Shown: positions 8,680-21,286, numbered from the stretch's first letter. The stretch is 64,000 bases of DNA from Pseudonocardia sp. DSM 110487 (GCF_019468565.1 NZ_CP080521.1:6448001-6512000); one strand, 5' to 3'. Numbers and translations are program-made. Notes: a model not told the origin generated them from the sequence alone.

Positions 8680-8985
8680 CTCGAGACTCCGAGCAGTCGA
8701 CGTCGGGACGGCCGGCGGCAGTGCACGGTGAACGGGGAACGACCTCCTCCCGCTGTCCGTTCCGCCGGTTTCGTCTGATCCGAGACCGCGCGGACCCGTT
8801 TAACCTGGCATTCATGTTCATCTGCAAGCCCGTGATCCATACTGGTCACAGGCTCGCCCGTTCGGACCATTCGCGGCCCGTTTTGCCCCCTTCGTGGGTA
8901 AATGGGGACCACACGATCCGGTGATCCTGGGTTGGTGTGCGCGCGGGTGGGATCGAGCCGATCGGTCCCATTACCCTCGGCCGCC
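8680..8985. other. divergent intergenic region, sulP / paaX-like
   Basis: A 306-bp stretch between two divergent genes, so it should hold both promoters. It is less GC-rich than its surroundings (for example GTTTAACCTGGCATTCATG at 8799-8817), consistent with promoter DNA. I could not define a convincing -35/-10 pair. On the minus strand a 16-codon reading frame (8676-8726) begins at GTG and ends in the TGA of an ATGA overlap with the sulP start, a possible leader peptide. Its ribosome binding site is too far upstream to be convincing. Confidence 0.4.
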
Positions 8986-9843
8986 ATGAGCACCGTCGCC
9001 GACACCGATCACCCGGCGCTCTCCCGCCGCCGCGAGCTCGGCGCCACGAGCGCTCGCTCGCTGCTGCTCACCGTGCTCGGCGAGTTCCTCCTCCCCCGCG
9101 ACCAGCCCGTCTGGACACAGGTGCTCATCGACGTGCTCGGCGGCCTCGGTGTGGAGCCCAAGTCGGCCCGCCAGGCGCTCGCCCGCACCGCCGCAGAGGG
9201 CCTGCTCGTGTCCGGCCGCTCCGGCCGCCGCGTCCGCTGGTCGCTCACCGAGCAGGGCCGGACGCTGCTCTCCGACGGCGCCGCCCGGATCTACGGCTTC
9301 GGCACCGCCGTGCCCCCGTGGGACGGGCGCTGGCTGGTGCTGCTCGTCAGCGTGCCGGAGGCCCGGCGCCAGCTGCGGCACCGGCTGCGCACCCGGCTCG
9401 CATGGGCCGGCCTCGGCTCACCGGCCCCCGGCGTCTGGCTCACCCCGGACCCGGGCAAGCAGGACGAGGCGGCGGACGTGATCGCCGACCTCGGGCTCAC
9501 GGCCGTGACAAGCTCCTTCGTGGGCCCCTTCGGGGCGATCGGCACCGAGCGCCAGGTGGTGGAGCAGGCCTGGGACCTCGCCGAGGTGGAAGCGGCCTAC
9601 GAGGAGTTCCTCGACGGCTTCGCCGACGCCACGCCCGCGGAACCGGCCGACGTGCTCGTCCACCAGATCCTGCTCGTGCACGCGTGGCGCCGCTTCCCGT
9701 TCCTCGACCCCAAGCTGCCCGCGGAGCTGCTGCCCGAGGAATGGGCGGGCGCCCGCGCCGCCGCGCTCTTCGACACCCTCTACGCCCGCTGGGACGGGGA
9801 GGCGCAGCAACACTGGCAGAAGATGGTCGAGCAACTCGCCTGA
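8986..9843 (+). CDS. PaaX-family transcriptional regulator
   Basis: A 285-residue regulator. The N-terminal winged helix (about residues 15-95) contains GVEPKSARQALARTAAEGLL, then RRVRWSLTEQG. The middle region has the PaaX pattern WDGRWLVLLVSVPE followed by LRTRLAWAGLGSPAPGVWL. The C-terminal domain includes LVHAWRRFPFLDPKLP, the family's usual ending. PaaX represses phenylacetate degradation by sensing phenylacetyl-CoA, but no paa genes are in this window, so the target here is unknown. ATG 8986 is chosen over an upstream in-frame ATG at 8902 because it matches the family N-terminus. It is convergent with dnaE across a strong hairpin. Confidence 0.88.
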   Translation: MSTVADTDHPALSRRRELGATSARSLLLTVLGEFLLPRDQPVWTQVLIDVLGGLGVEPKSARQALARTAAEGLLVSGRSGRRVRWSLTEQGRTLLSDGAARIYGFGTAVPPWDGRWLVLLVSVPEARRQLRHRLRTRLAWAGLGSPAPGVWLTPDPGKQDEAADVIADLGLTAVTSSFVGPFGAIGTERQVVEQAWDLAEVEAAYEEFLDGFADATPAEPADVLVHQILLVHAWRRFPFLDPKLPAELLPEEWAGARAAALFDTLYARWDGEAQQHWQKMVEQLA

Positions 9844-9850
9844 CCAGCCT

Positions 9851-9918
9851 CTTCACACACCCACTGCGGACTTCACACAGGGCCGGCCTTGTGTGAAGCC
9901 CGCAGTGGGTGTGTGAAG
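9851..9918. terminator. 34+34-bp abutting inverted repeat between paaX-like and dnaE
   Basis: Two 34-base arms (9851-9884 and 9885-9918) are reverse complements with only two mismatches and no spacer base between them. The hairpin starts 8 bases after one stop codon and ends 5 bases before the other, exactly filling the gap between convergent genes. This placement suits a bidirectional terminator. No T-run follows, which is common in high-GC actinobacteria. Confidence 0.8.
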
Positions 9919-9922
9919 TCGG

Positions 9923-13477
<3,555 letters not shown>

Positions 13478-13765
13478 GGGGTGGGGGGCTCCCTCCTGGC
13501 GCCGCCGGGGCGGCGCGCGAACATGCAGAACCTGACCTCCGCCACCCGATGGCGTGGCCGCCGGGCGACGAGGGTGCTGGGGACGGCTCAATCTAGCTCT
13601 GGCCCCCGACAGTTCCGCGAACCCGGTACCGCCCCCGCCGAACCCCCTGCTCACCCCGCCGACCGGCGTGTCGGCCACACGCCCCATCGACGCGTTGCGC
13701 GCGCTGAGACGGGGTGCGCGATCCGACGAAGGGTGCGTGGAGCGACGATCTCTAGACTCGTACCG

Positions 13766-14668
13766 ATGTCCGCCTCGCCGTACGCCGAACTCGTCGCGCG
13801 GGTTCTCGTGCGCAGCGAGGAGCTCGAGCTGCGGGGCGGGCGCACGCGGGTGTGGGTGTACGGACCGGACGACGCCGCCCGCCGGATCGTGTTCGTCCAC
13901 GGCCTGCGGGGCGACCACCACGGGCTGGAGCCGATCGTCGCCCACCTCGACGGCGCGCGGGCCGGTGTCCAGGTCATCGTGCCCGACCTGCCCGGGTTCG
14001 GGGCGTCGCAGGCGTTGCCGTCCGACCGGCACGACATCGACGGCTACGCCGCCTGGACGCGCGAGCTCCTCGCAGCCGTCGCGCCGGCGGGCGACGCGGT
14101 GCTCGCGGGCCACTCGTTCGGCTCGATCGTGACGGCCGCCGCGGTCGCTCGCGGCGCCGCGGTACGGGGGCTGGTGCTCGTCAACCCCATCGCGGCATCG
14201 GCGTTGGCCGGGCCGCGCCGGGTCATGACCGGGCTCACGGTCGCCTACCACCGCTTCGCGGGCGCGCTCCCGGAGGGCACCGGAACGTGGCTGCTGCGCC
14301 ACCCGCTCATGACGCGGATCGCGAGCGTCGCCATGGCCACCACCCGCGACGCGGCACTGCGCCGATGGATCCACGCCGAGCACGGCCGGTACTTCTCCAC
14401 ATTCGCCGACCGGAAGACGCTCCTGGAGGCGTTCCACGCGTCGGTGCGCCACGACGTCGCGGAGTCGGCGGCGGCGGTGGGCGTGCCGACGCTCCTCGTG
14501 GCCGCGGAACGCGACGACATCGCCCCGCTCGCCGCCCAGCGGGCACTGGCCGCGCGGTTCGCCGACGCCCGCCTCGCCGTGGTGCCGGCCACAGGGCACC
14601 TCGCCCACTACGAGGCGCCCGCGGCCGTCGCCCGCGAGATCGAGGCCTTCCTCGCGGCGCTGCCGTGA
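13766..14668 (+). CDS. alpha/beta-fold hydrolase
   Basis: A 300-residue hydrolase. The oxyanion-hole segment is FVHGLRGDHHG (about residues 43-53), the nucleophile elbow is GHSFGS with Ser117, and the catalytic His lies in ATGHLAHYE near the C-terminus. An acid residue in AAERDDIAP fits the third triad member. There is no signal peptide. It could be an esterase, lipase or C-C hydrolase; nothing in the sequence chooses between them. The stop codon overlaps the start of the following glycosyltransferase (GTGA, 14665-14668), so the two are likely co-expressed. Confidence 0.88.
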   Translation: MSASPYAELVARVLVRSEELELRGGRTRVWVYGPDDAARRIVFVHGLRGDHHGLEPIVAHLDGARAGVQVIVPDLPGFGASQALPSDRHDIDGYAAWTRELLAAVAPAGDAVLAGHSFGSIVTAAAVARGAAVRGLVLVNPIAASALAGPRRVMTGLTVAYHRFAGALPEGTGTWLLRHPLMTRIASVAMATTRDAALRRWIHAEHGRYFSTFADRKTLLEAFHASVRHDVAESAAAVGVPTLLVAAERDDIAPLAAQRALAARFADARLAVVPATGHLAHYEAPAAVAREIEAFLAALP

Positions 14669-15732
14669 AGGTTCTGATCGACTGCCGGTACGTCCGCACC
14701 GGCCATCACGACGGGATCAGCCGGTACACCGTCGGCCTCGCGACCGCGCTCGCGACGCTGCACCCCGGCGTCGAGCTGCTGGTGAGCGACGAGCGCCAGC
14801 TCGCCGCCCTGCCGGACCTGCCGTGGCACCGGGTGAGCGCGCCCACGAGCATCCGGGAGCCGCTCGTCGCGCGGCAGGTGCGCCGCATCGGCGCGGACGT
14901 CGTGTTCTCCCCCATGCAGACGATGGGCAGCTGGGGCCGCGACTACGCGCTGGTACTCACGCTGCACGACCTCATCTACTACCGCAACCGCACCCCGCCA
15001 CCGGAGTTCACCCTGCCGATCCGGCTGCTGTGGCGGCTCTTCCACCTCGCGTGGTGGCCGCAGCGGGCGCTGCTGAACCGGGCCGACGCCGTCGTCACCG
15101 TCTCGGAGACGACGGCGGCGGCGATCGCGCGGCACGGCCTGACCCGCCGCCCCGTCACCGTGGTGCCGAACGCGCCCGACCAGGCGCGGGACCTGCCGCG
15201 CGCCCCGCGCACCGGGGCGCTGGTCTACATGGGCTCGTTCATGCCGTACAAGAACGTGGGCACACTGGCCGGCGCGATGCCGGCGCTCCCCCACCACGAG
15301 CTGCACCTCATGAGCCGGATCGCCTCGGACGAGCGCGCGCGGCTCACCGCGCTCGCACCGGGCGGGACGCTCGTCTTCCACGACGGCGCGAGCGACGAGA
15401 CGTACCGGGACGTGCTGCGCGGCGCCACGGCACTCGTCTCGGCCTCCCGGGACGAGGGTTTCGGCATCCCGCTGGTCGAGGCGATGGCGCTGGGCACACC
15501 GTTGGTGGTCAGCGACATCCCGGTGTTCCGCGAGATCGGCGGTGACGCCGCTGCCTACGTCGACCCGGACGACGTCCACGGCTTCGTCCAGGCGGTGAAG
15601 GAGCTCGACGACCCGGGGGTGTGGGAGCGGCGCTCCGCGGCGGCGCGGGCGCAGGCGGCTCGCTACAGCTGGGAGTCCTCCGCCCGCGTCCTGCTGGCCC
15701 TCCTGGAGCGCGTCGCGTCCTCCCGCCGCTGA
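14665..15732 (+). CDS. GT4-family glycosyltransferase
   Basis: A 355-residue GT-B glycosyltransferase. The N-terminal half has MKVLIDCRYVRTGHHDGISR, a donor-independent start seen in GT4 mannosyl/rhamnosyltransferases. The C-terminal nucleotide-sugar site has the E-x7-E motif in DEGFGIPLVEAMALG, followed by PLVVSDIPVFREIGGDAA. The GTG start at 14665 overlaps the hydrolase stop codon. The protein has no membrane segment, so it is cytosolic or peripheral, acting on a lipid or polysaccharide intermediate. Donor and acceptor cannot be predicted. It is convergent with a second GT4 gene across an inverted repeat. Confidence 0.88.
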   Translation: MKVLIDCRYVRTGHHDGISRYTVGLATALATLHPGVELLVSDERQLAALPDLPWHRVSAPTSIREPLVARQVRRIGADVVFSPMQTMGSWGRDYALVLTLHDLIYYRNRTPPPEFTLPIRLLWRLFHLAWWPQRALLNRADAVVTVSETTAAAIARHGLTRRPVTVVPNAPDQARDLPRAPRTGALVYMGSFMPYKNVGTLAGAMPALPHHELHLMSRIASDERARLTALAPGGTLVFHDGASDETYRDVLRGATALVSASRDEGFGIPLVEAMALGTPLVVSDIPVFREIGGDAAAYVDPDDVHGFVQAVKELDDPGVWERRSAAARAQAARYSWESSARVLLALLERVASSRR

Positions 15733-15778
15733 TGCCGGCGCGAGTTGGCGGGAACGGCGCGTCCAAGCCGCGCCTCAC

Positions 15779-15842
15779 ATGATCAGATCGACACCATGGG
15801 TCTCAGCCCAAGATCGAACACCCATGGCGTCGACATGACCAT
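15779..15842. terminator. inverted repeat between convergent glycosyltransferase genes
   Basis: Arms 15779-15801 and 15820-15842 are reverse complements at 19 of 23 positions and share the core CCATGGGT / ACCCATGG, with an 18-base loop. A second short GC hairpin (GGCGC-GAG-GCGCC) lies just downstream at about 15850-15862. Position between two stop codons suggests transcription termination in both directions. Confidence 0.6.
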
Positions 15843-15934
15843 GAAACGGGGCGCGAGGCGCCCGTGATCATTCCGAGGTGCGGCTCAGCGCCCCACCAGG
15901 GCGATCCGCCTTCATCTCGGAGCGATCACCGGCG

Positions 15935-17113
15935 TCACGCCGCCCGCCATGCCCCCACCGCCTCGCGGCCGAGCACCCGGGCGTAGATGCCCTCGAACCG
16001 GTCGAGGGTGGCCTCGACCCCGTGGGCGGCCACGATCTCGCGGCTCGCGGCGCCCATCCGGCGCCGGGTGGCGGCGTCGCCCAGCAGCGCGGCGAGCCGC
16101 GTGCCGAGCTCCTGCACGTCGCCGGGGGTGTAGAGCCAGCCGTTGCGGCCGGGCCGCACGAGGTGGGGCAGCGCCATGGCGTTGGCGGCCACCACCGGCA
16201 GGCCCGCGGACATCGCCTCGAGGGTGACGAGGCTCTGCAGCTCCGCGATGCCGGGCATGCAGAACACGTCGGCGCCCGCGTACGCCTCGAGCAGCTCCTG
16301 CTCCGAGACGAAGCCGCGGAAGCGCACCCGCTCCCCCATGCCGAGCTCGGCGGCGAGCGCGGTCCACTCCTCGCGGCGCCCGCCGTCACCGACGATCTCC
16401 AGCCGGGCGGCGAGCCCGGCAGGCAGCGCGGCGAACGCCCTGATCAGCTCGTCGACCCGCTTCTCCTGGTCGAGCCGCCCGACGAACAGCACGGTGGGAA
16501 CGGGGCCGGGGGTGTGCGGGATGGTCTGGTACCGGTCGGCGTCGATCCCGTTCGACACGGGGAAGGCGTCGGCGAGGCCTGCGTGCCGCACGAGGAGCTC
16601 GACCGCGCGCGGGGTGGGCGCCGTCACGACCTGGGCCTTGCCGAAGACCCGGCCGAGGTCGTGCCATGCCCACTTGTTGAACGCGCGTCGCAGCGGCCGT
16701 GGGATCGGGCTGTAGCCGATGAGGTTCTCCGGCATGAGGTGGTTGGTGGCGACGAGGGGGCGGCCGGTGCGGTGCGCCGCCTTCACGACCCCGCGCCCGA
16801 CGACCATGTGCGCGTTGGTGTGCACGACGTCGGGGTCGATCTCGTCCATCAGCGCGGTGGTGGCTGGGAAGGCCTCCCACGGCATGCAGACCTGGAAGCC
16901 ATCGTGCTGGTAGTAGCGGTAGGAGCGCACGCCGTGGACGGTGACGCCGTCGCGGGTCTCACGCGACGCGGGCCCGGTGGGTGACGGGGCGACGACGTGG
17001 ATCTCGTGTCCGCGCCCTGCGAGTCCGGTGGCGAGGCGCTCGGCGAAGCGGGCGGCGCCGTTGACGTCGGGCGGGTACGTCTCCGCGCCGATCAGGATCC
17101 GAAGCGGCTTCAC
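15935..17113 (-). CDS. GT4-family glycosyltransferase (mannosyltransferase-like)
   Basis: A 392-residue GT-B enzyme. The N-terminus has ILIGAETYPPDVNGAARFAE, where the GxNGxxR-type loop contacts the donor in lipid alpha-mannosyltransferases. The C-terminal half shows VLFVGRLDQEKRVDELI and the E-x7-E motif in GIAELQSLVTLEAMSAG. This pattern is shared by actinobacterial enzymes that extend phosphatidylinositol mannosides or glycolipids, so such a role is plausible but not proven. The open frame continues upstream; GTG 17113 is chosen because it starts the family N-terminus and has AGAGGAC just upstream. The next upstream gene on this strand, a DMT transporter, ends 38 bases away. Confidence 0.88.
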   Translation of the reverse strand: MKPLRILIGAETYPPDVNGAARFAERLATGLAGRGHEIHVVAPSPTGPASRETRDGVTVHGVRSYRYYQHDGFQVCMPWEAFPATTALMDEIDPDVVHTNAHMVVGRGVVKAAHRTGRPLVATNHLMPENLIGYSPIPRPLRRAFNKWAWHDLGRVFGKAQVVTAPTPRAVELLVRHAGLADAFPVSNGIDADRYQTIPHTPGPVPTVLFVGRLDQEKRVDELIRAFAALPAGLAARLEIVGDGGRREEWTALAAELGMGERVRFRGFVSEQELLEAYAGADVFCMPGIAELQSLVTLEAMSAGLPVVAANAMALPHLVRPGRNGWLYTPGDVQELGTRLAALLGDAATRRRMGAASREIVAAHGVEATLDRFEGIYARVLGREAVGAWRAA

Positions 17114-17151
17114 GGCATGTGTCCTCTCGGGATGGTGACCGGTGCTGGGGA

Positions 17152-18183
17152 TCACCGGCGGTGCACGGAATCGGCCGGGCGCGCCTGCGCGTCCGGCTGG
17201 GACGAATCGGACGACTGGGACGGTGGGGCCGGCAGCGGCGCTGCCGCGGCACCCGGGCCGGTGCGGGCGGCGCGCGCGGCCGCCGCATCGGGGTGGTGGC
17301 GGGCGAGCGCGATCACGCCCGCCGTTGCGGTGATCGCGGCGCCGGCCAGCAGCACCCATGTCTCGGCGGGCGTCGCGACGCCCTCGCCGAGCAGTACGGC
17401 GCCGAGCAGCACGGCGACGATCGGGTCGACGACGGTCAGGCAGGCGATGACCACCTCGGGCGGTCCGGACGCGAACGCCTGCTGCACGAGCCACCCGCCG
17501 ACGAGCACCGCGGCCCCCGCGCCGGCCACCGCGGCGAGCACGGGCAGTTCGAGCGGCCCGACGTCGCCCGCGATGACCGACTGTGACACCGCTCTGACGA
17601 GCGCCGACACCAGGCCGAACGCCGCTGCACCCGCCGTCGCGCACGCGACGCATCGGACCCAGCCGGAGCGGGCGAGTCCCAGCCCGGCGAGCGCGAGCAC
17701 CGCAGCGGCGACGACGAGGCTTGCGATCAGGGTGGCCTGGTCGGGCGGGGGCGAGCTGACGGCGGTGCCGGCCGCGGCACCGACGAACACGGCGACGCCC
17801 GCGATCGTCAGAAGCACCCCCACCAGCACGCCCGGCGCGGGCCTGCGGTCGGTGCGCATCGCGGTGAGCAGCACCGCGATCGGGACGGCGAGCACCCCGA
17901 GCGGCTGCACGACCGACAGCGGCGCGAGTACGAGCGCCGTGGCGTGCAGCACGGACCCCCCTCCGGCGAGGGCGAGCCCGGCCAGCCATCCTGGACGGCG
18001 GGTGATCTCGCGCAGACCGCGCAGCGACAGCACCTTGCCCGGCCGGTCGTCCTCCTCGCGGCGCGATCCGGCGGCGACGGCGCTGTGCTGCAGGACCGCG
18101 GCCCCGGCGAAGCACGCGGCGCCGAGGAGCGCGAGCGCGATGGCGAGCCATGGTCCGGCGAGCTCGCTGATCGTCCTGATCAT
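17152..18183 (-). CDS. DMT-superfamily membrane transporter
   Basis: A 343-residue membrane protein with about nine to ten hydrophobic helices, starting at residue 10 (WLAIALALLGAACFAGAAVL). The pattern of paired helices with the PLSVVQPLGVLAVPIAVLL and LTVVDPIVAVLLGAVLLGEG segments fits DMT/EamA-like proteins, near the NIPA magnesium-transporter branch. Both repeats end in a conserved P-x-x-V-x-L-x-G pattern. The C-terminal ~45 residues are hydrophilic and Ala/Pro/Ser rich. The ATG overlaps the stop codon of the DUF998 gene (ATGA, 18180-18183), so the pair is co-translated. The substrate is unknown. Confidence 0.8.
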   Translation of the reverse strand: MIRTISELAGPWLAIALALLGAACFAGAAVLQHSAVAAGSRREEDDRPGKVLSLRGLREITRRPGWLAGLALAGGGSVLHATALVLAPLSVVQPLGVLAVPIAVLLTAMRTDRRPAPGVLVGVLLTIAGVAVFVGAAAGTAVSSPPPDQATLIASLVVAAAVLALAGLGLARSGWVRCVACATAGAAAFGLVSALVRAVSQSVIAGDVGPLELPVLAAVAGAGAAVLVGGWLVQQAFASGPPEVVIACLTVVDPIVAVLLGAVLLGEGVATPAETWVLLAGAAITATAGVIALARHHPDAAAARAARTGPGAAAAPLPAPPSQSSDSSQPDAQARPADSVHRR

Positions 18184-18965
18184 GCGGCACCCCGCAGCCT
18201 CGGGGACACGGGGACCGGGTCGAGGACGCGTTCTGCCGCGAGCCGGGTCGCCCGGGCCGCCATCACCAGCACCACCATCACTGCTGCATAGAGAACACGC
18301 TGCACCCCACCGAGGAAGGGAAAAACCGGTGAACCCGCGATAACGATCGGAACATGATTCAGCAGAAAGAAGATGCTGATCACGCCCGCGATCGCGGCCG
18401 CCCAGCTCAGCGGAACCGCCGCCGGCTGCCATGCGGGTGCCGACCGGGCGCGCACGGCCACCAGCAGCGCAGCGAGCGGCAGCACCGCGAACACCCAGCC
18501 GCCCGCGGTCCGGTGCAGGGTGGACACCAGCCCGGGCGGGGTGCCGGGGGTGTGGGTCGGGAACAGCGCCACCAGCACGAGCGCCACGGCGGCGCTGACG
18601 AAGAGCAGGGCGGGAACCCGCGGGTCGGGCAGGCCTGCGCGCCGCAGGCCCGTCGCGAGCGCCACGCAGGCCACCGCCATGCTGATCGCGGCGCCACCGA
18701 GCAGCGCGTAGCCGCCGGGTTGGAACACGTAGTCGCTGATCACCGTCGTGAGCGGATCGAGCGACCCGATCGTGCTCATGTGCAGGAACCCGATGGGGAG
18801 GAGCGCGACGATCACGGACGCCGTCACGATCGACTCCCCCGACCACACCACGCCGGCGGACTCCCGCCCGCTCCCCCCGGTCGACGTCATGGGCATACCG
18901 TGCCAGCCCAGCTCTGAGACGGACATCAGGATCTCCACCGAGTCCATCCGGGGGTATTCCCCCAT
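18180..18965 (-). CDS. DUF998 membrane protein
   Basis: An integral membrane protein of about 261 residues with six predicted helices, the first at VTASVIVALLPIGFLHMSTI. A short periplasmic/cytosolic loop SDYVFQPGGYALLG and the segment LFPTHTPGTPPGLVSTLHRTAGG match DUF998, a family of unknown function. The start is uncertain: ATG 18965 gives a 22-base gap after the upstream gene, while ATG 18947 also has a purine-rich site before it. Its stop codon overlaps the start of the DMT transporter gene. Co-translation suggests the two membrane proteins are used together, but the role is not known. Confidence 0.75.
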   Translation of the reverse strand: MGEYPRMDSVEILMSVSELGWHGMPMTSTGGSGRESAGVVWSGESIVTASVIVALLPIGFLHMSTIGSLDPLTTVISDYVFQPGGYALLGGAAISMAVACVALATGLRRAGLPDPRVPALLFVSAAVALVLVALFPTHTPGTPPGLVSTLHRTAGGWVFAVLPLAALLVAVRARSAPAWQPAAVPLSWAAAIAGVISIFFLLNHVPIVIAGSPVFPFLGGVQRVLYAAVMVVLVMAARATRLAAERVLDPVPVSPRLRGAA

Positions 18966-18987
18966 CCCCTTGCCGGGTGACGCGGCC

Positions 18988-19662
18988 TCATGAGGGCGGC
19001 TGCCCGTCGTCCGGCAGCGGGTCGGCATGTTCGACCTGTTCCGGGAGCAGCGGCGAGAGGGCCAGCTCGCGCGCGGTCACCCCGGTGGGCGCCGCGTGCA
19101 CGGCACGCACGTCCGGTCGCGCGGCCATGGCGTCCAAGCCCGCCCGCTCGGCCTGTACGACGAGCGCGAGCACACACGGCGTTGCCGGGTCGGCCAAGGC
19201 CATGGCCTCCGCCGCTGCCACGTCCGCCGCCCGTCCGGCCTGCCGCTGCGCATCGGCGGCGGCCTGCTCCTGCGCGCGCCGCCGCGCGGCGTCGAGCGCG
19301 GCGGGCACCGGCATGCCCTGCTCGAGGGGTTGGAACCGCAACGCGGTCTGCACGCGGGGCATCGGCACCCGCAGCACCGCCGTCACGGGCGTCGTGCCCG
19401 CGACGGCCGGGACAGCAGCCGACGCCGGCAGCTCTGCGGTGAACTGGACGAGCGCGAGCGCCGCCGTGCCGGGCGCGGGCAGCTCGGCGGGCAGCCGCTG
19501 CAGGTAGGCGGCCACTTCCTCCCCCGGTTCCGGGCCGAGGCGCACGGACCCGGTGACGGGCGCCGGTACGCTCGCGGGGACCTGAGCACCCGCGTACCAG
19601 GCCGCGAGCAGCACGACCACCGCACACGCTGCCAGCACCCCCGCCCTGGCCCGCCCGGTCAC
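18988..19662 (-). CDS. membrane-anchored hypothetical protein
   Basis: A 224-residue protein I do not recognise. It has a single N-terminal hydrophobic segment (VLAACAVVVLLAAWYAGA, about residues 9-26) after two arginines, which could be a signal anchor or a cleaved signal peptide. The rest is hydrophilic, with an Ala/Gln/Arg-rich helix (about residues 125-160) and Pro-rich stretches. No lipobox cysteine is present at the expected place. It lies 22 bases upstream of the DUF998 gene on the same strand, so it may be the first gene of a three-gene membrane operon. The product would face outside the cytoplasm. Confidence 0.6.
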   Translation of the reverse strand: MTGRARAGVLAACAVVVLLAAWYAGAQVPASVPAPVTGSVRLGPEPGEEVAAYLQRLPAELPAPGTAALALVQFTAELPASAAVPAVAGTTPVTAVLRVPMPRVQTALRFQPLEQGMPVPAALDAARRRAQEQAAADAQRQAGRAADVAAAEAMALADPATPCVLALVVQAERAGLDAMAARPDVRAVHAAPTGVTARELALSPLLPEQVEHADPLPDDGQPPS

Positions 19663-19737
19663 GCTTCACCCCCTGCTCATGGCGACGTCCGACCCCCCAG
19701 TGTCCGACGTCGGCGCTGAACCGATCCCCCCGGGGGG

Positions 19738-20667
19738 TCAGTCGCGCAACAGATCGAGGGCTCGCTCGAGGTCAGCGGGATAAGGGCTGGTGAACTCCAC
19801 CCAGCGCCCGTCGGCCGGGTGCTCGAAGCCGAGCGAGCGGGCGTGCAGCCACTGCCGCTGCAGCCCGAGCCGCTTCGCGAGCACCGGGTCGGCCCCGTAG
19901 GTGATGTCGCCGACGCAGGGGTGGCGCAGCGCCGCGAGGTGCACCCGGATCTGGTGGGTTCGCCCGGTCTCCAGCCGCACGTCCAGCAGGGACGCCGCGC
20001 GGAACGCCTCGATCGTGTCGTAGTGGGTGACGCTGGGCTTGCCGCCCGCCACGACCGCGAACTTGTAGTCGTGGCGCGGATGCCGGTCGATCGGGGCGTC
20101 GATCGTGCCGCTGGACGGGTCGGGGTGGCCCTGGGCCACGGCGTGGTAGCGCTTGTCGACCGTGCGCTCCTTGAACGCCCGCTTGAGCACCGTGTACGCG
20201 TGCTCGGCCGCCGAGACGACCATCACCCCCGTGGTGCCGACGTCCAGCCGGTGCACGATGCCCTGCCGCTCGGCGGCGCCCGATGTGGAGACGCGGTAGC
20301 CGAGCGCGGCGAGCCCGCCCAGCACGGTGGGACCGGTCCAGCCGGGGCTCGCGTGCGCCGCCACCCCGACCGGCTTGTCGACGACGATGATCTCGTCGTC
20401 GGCGTGCAGCACGGTGAGCCCCGCGACCACCTCCTCAGGGCCCGTGATGGGCGTGACCGGCTCGGGGTCGGGCAGCCGCACCTCGAGCCAAGCGCCGGCG
20501 GTCAACCGGTCGGACTTGCCCGCGGCGCGCCCGTCGACGTCCACGCGGCCGTCCTCGGTGAGCGCGGCCACCGCCGTACGGGAGAGGCCCAGCAGCCGGG
20601 ACAGGCCGGCGTCGACGCGCATGCCGTCGAGGCCGTCCGGGACCGGGAGCTGGCGGGTGTCACTCAC
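19738..20667 (-). CDS. RluA-family 23S rRNA pseudouridine synthase
   Basis: A 309-residue enzyme that isomerises uridine to pseudouridine in RNA. An N-terminal S4 RNA-binding domain (about residues 14-70) precedes the catalytic domain. The catalytic Asp lies in the family motif GIVHRLDVGTTG, and the RTHQIRVHLAALRHPCVGD segment is the other RluA/RluD hallmark. The length and S4 domain favour an RluD-type enzyme acting on the large ribosomal subunit. The GTG start at 20667 overlaps the end of lspA by 8 bases (GTGAGTGA). The lspA-rluD order is common in actinobacteria and many other bacteria. Confidence 0.93.
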   Translation of the reverse strand: MSDTRQLPVPDGLDGMRVDAGLSRLLGLSRTAVAALTEDGRVDVDGRAAGKSDRLTAGAWLEVRLPDPEPVTPITGPEEVVAGLTVLHADDEIIVVDKPVGVAAHASPGWTGPTVLGGLAALGYRVSTSGAAERQGIVHRLDVGTTGVMVVSAAEHAYTVLKRAFKERTVDKRYHAVAQGHPDPSSGTIDAPIDRHPRHDYKFAVVAGGKPSVTHYDTIEAFRAASLLDVRLETGRTHQIRVHLAALRHPCVGDITYGADPVLAKRLGLQRQWLHARSLGFEHPADGRWVEFTSPYPADLERALDLLRD

Positions 20668-21286
20668 CGGTCGGCTCACCCTTCCCGGCCTGCTCGCGGC
20701 CAGGCCGTTTCGACGCGGTGCGCGTGCCGTCGAGCTCCCTGCCGAGCAGGGCGAGCAGCACGAGCAACACACCCCCGGAGACGATCGAGGAATCGGCCAG
20801 GTTGAACACCGGCCACACCCGCCCGTCGGGCGCGAAGAGCGACACGACGTCGACGACGTGCCCGTGCAGGGGGCCGGGTGCGCGGAAGAGGCGGTCGATG
20901 AGGTTGCCGAGAGCGCCGCCGAGCACGAGCCCGAGCGCGACGGCCCATCCCGTGGAGCGCAGCCGCCGCGCCACGCGCACGATCACCACGACCACGGCGA
21001 TCGCGACGATCGTGAGCACCCACGTGTAGCCGGTGGCGAGGGAGAAGGCGGCGCCGGGGTTGCGGATGAGCTGCAGGTAGACCAGGCCACCGAGGATCTC
21101 CACCGGCGCGCGGCCCTCGAGCTGCGCGACGGCCGCCACCTTGGTGACGACGTCGAGGGCGAGCACGGCCACGGCGATCAGGGACAACAGGCGGACCTTC
21201 GGTCCGGTCGGGTTCGCCGACAGTTCACCCGGCTCTGATCCCGATTCTGATCGCTGACTCGCGTGCTCACTCACACCCGCCATCAT
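20660..21286 (-). CDS. lspA: lipoprotein signal peptidase
   Basis: A 208-residue polytopic inner-membrane aspartyl protease that removes signal peptides from prolipoproteins. Four hydrophobic helices are visible. The two catalytic aspartates lie in GNLIDRLF and FNLADSSI, and the NPGAAFSL segment is also typical. There is a hydrophilic N-terminal extension of about 30 residues and a basic C-terminal tail. The ATG start overlaps the stop codon of the antiporter gene (ATGA), and the 3' end overlaps the pseudouridine synthase by 8 bases. Confidence 0.95.
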   Translation of the reverse strand: MMAGVSEHASQRSESGSEPGELSANPTGPKVRLLSLIAVAVLALDVVTKVAAVAQLEGRAPVEILGGLVYLQLIRNPGAAFSLATGYTWVLTIVAIAVVVVIVRVARRLRSTGWAVALGLVLGGALGNLIDRLFRAPGPLHGHVVDVVSLFAPDGRVWPVFNLADSSIVSGGVLLVLLALLGRELDGTRTASKRPGREQAGKGEPTGE

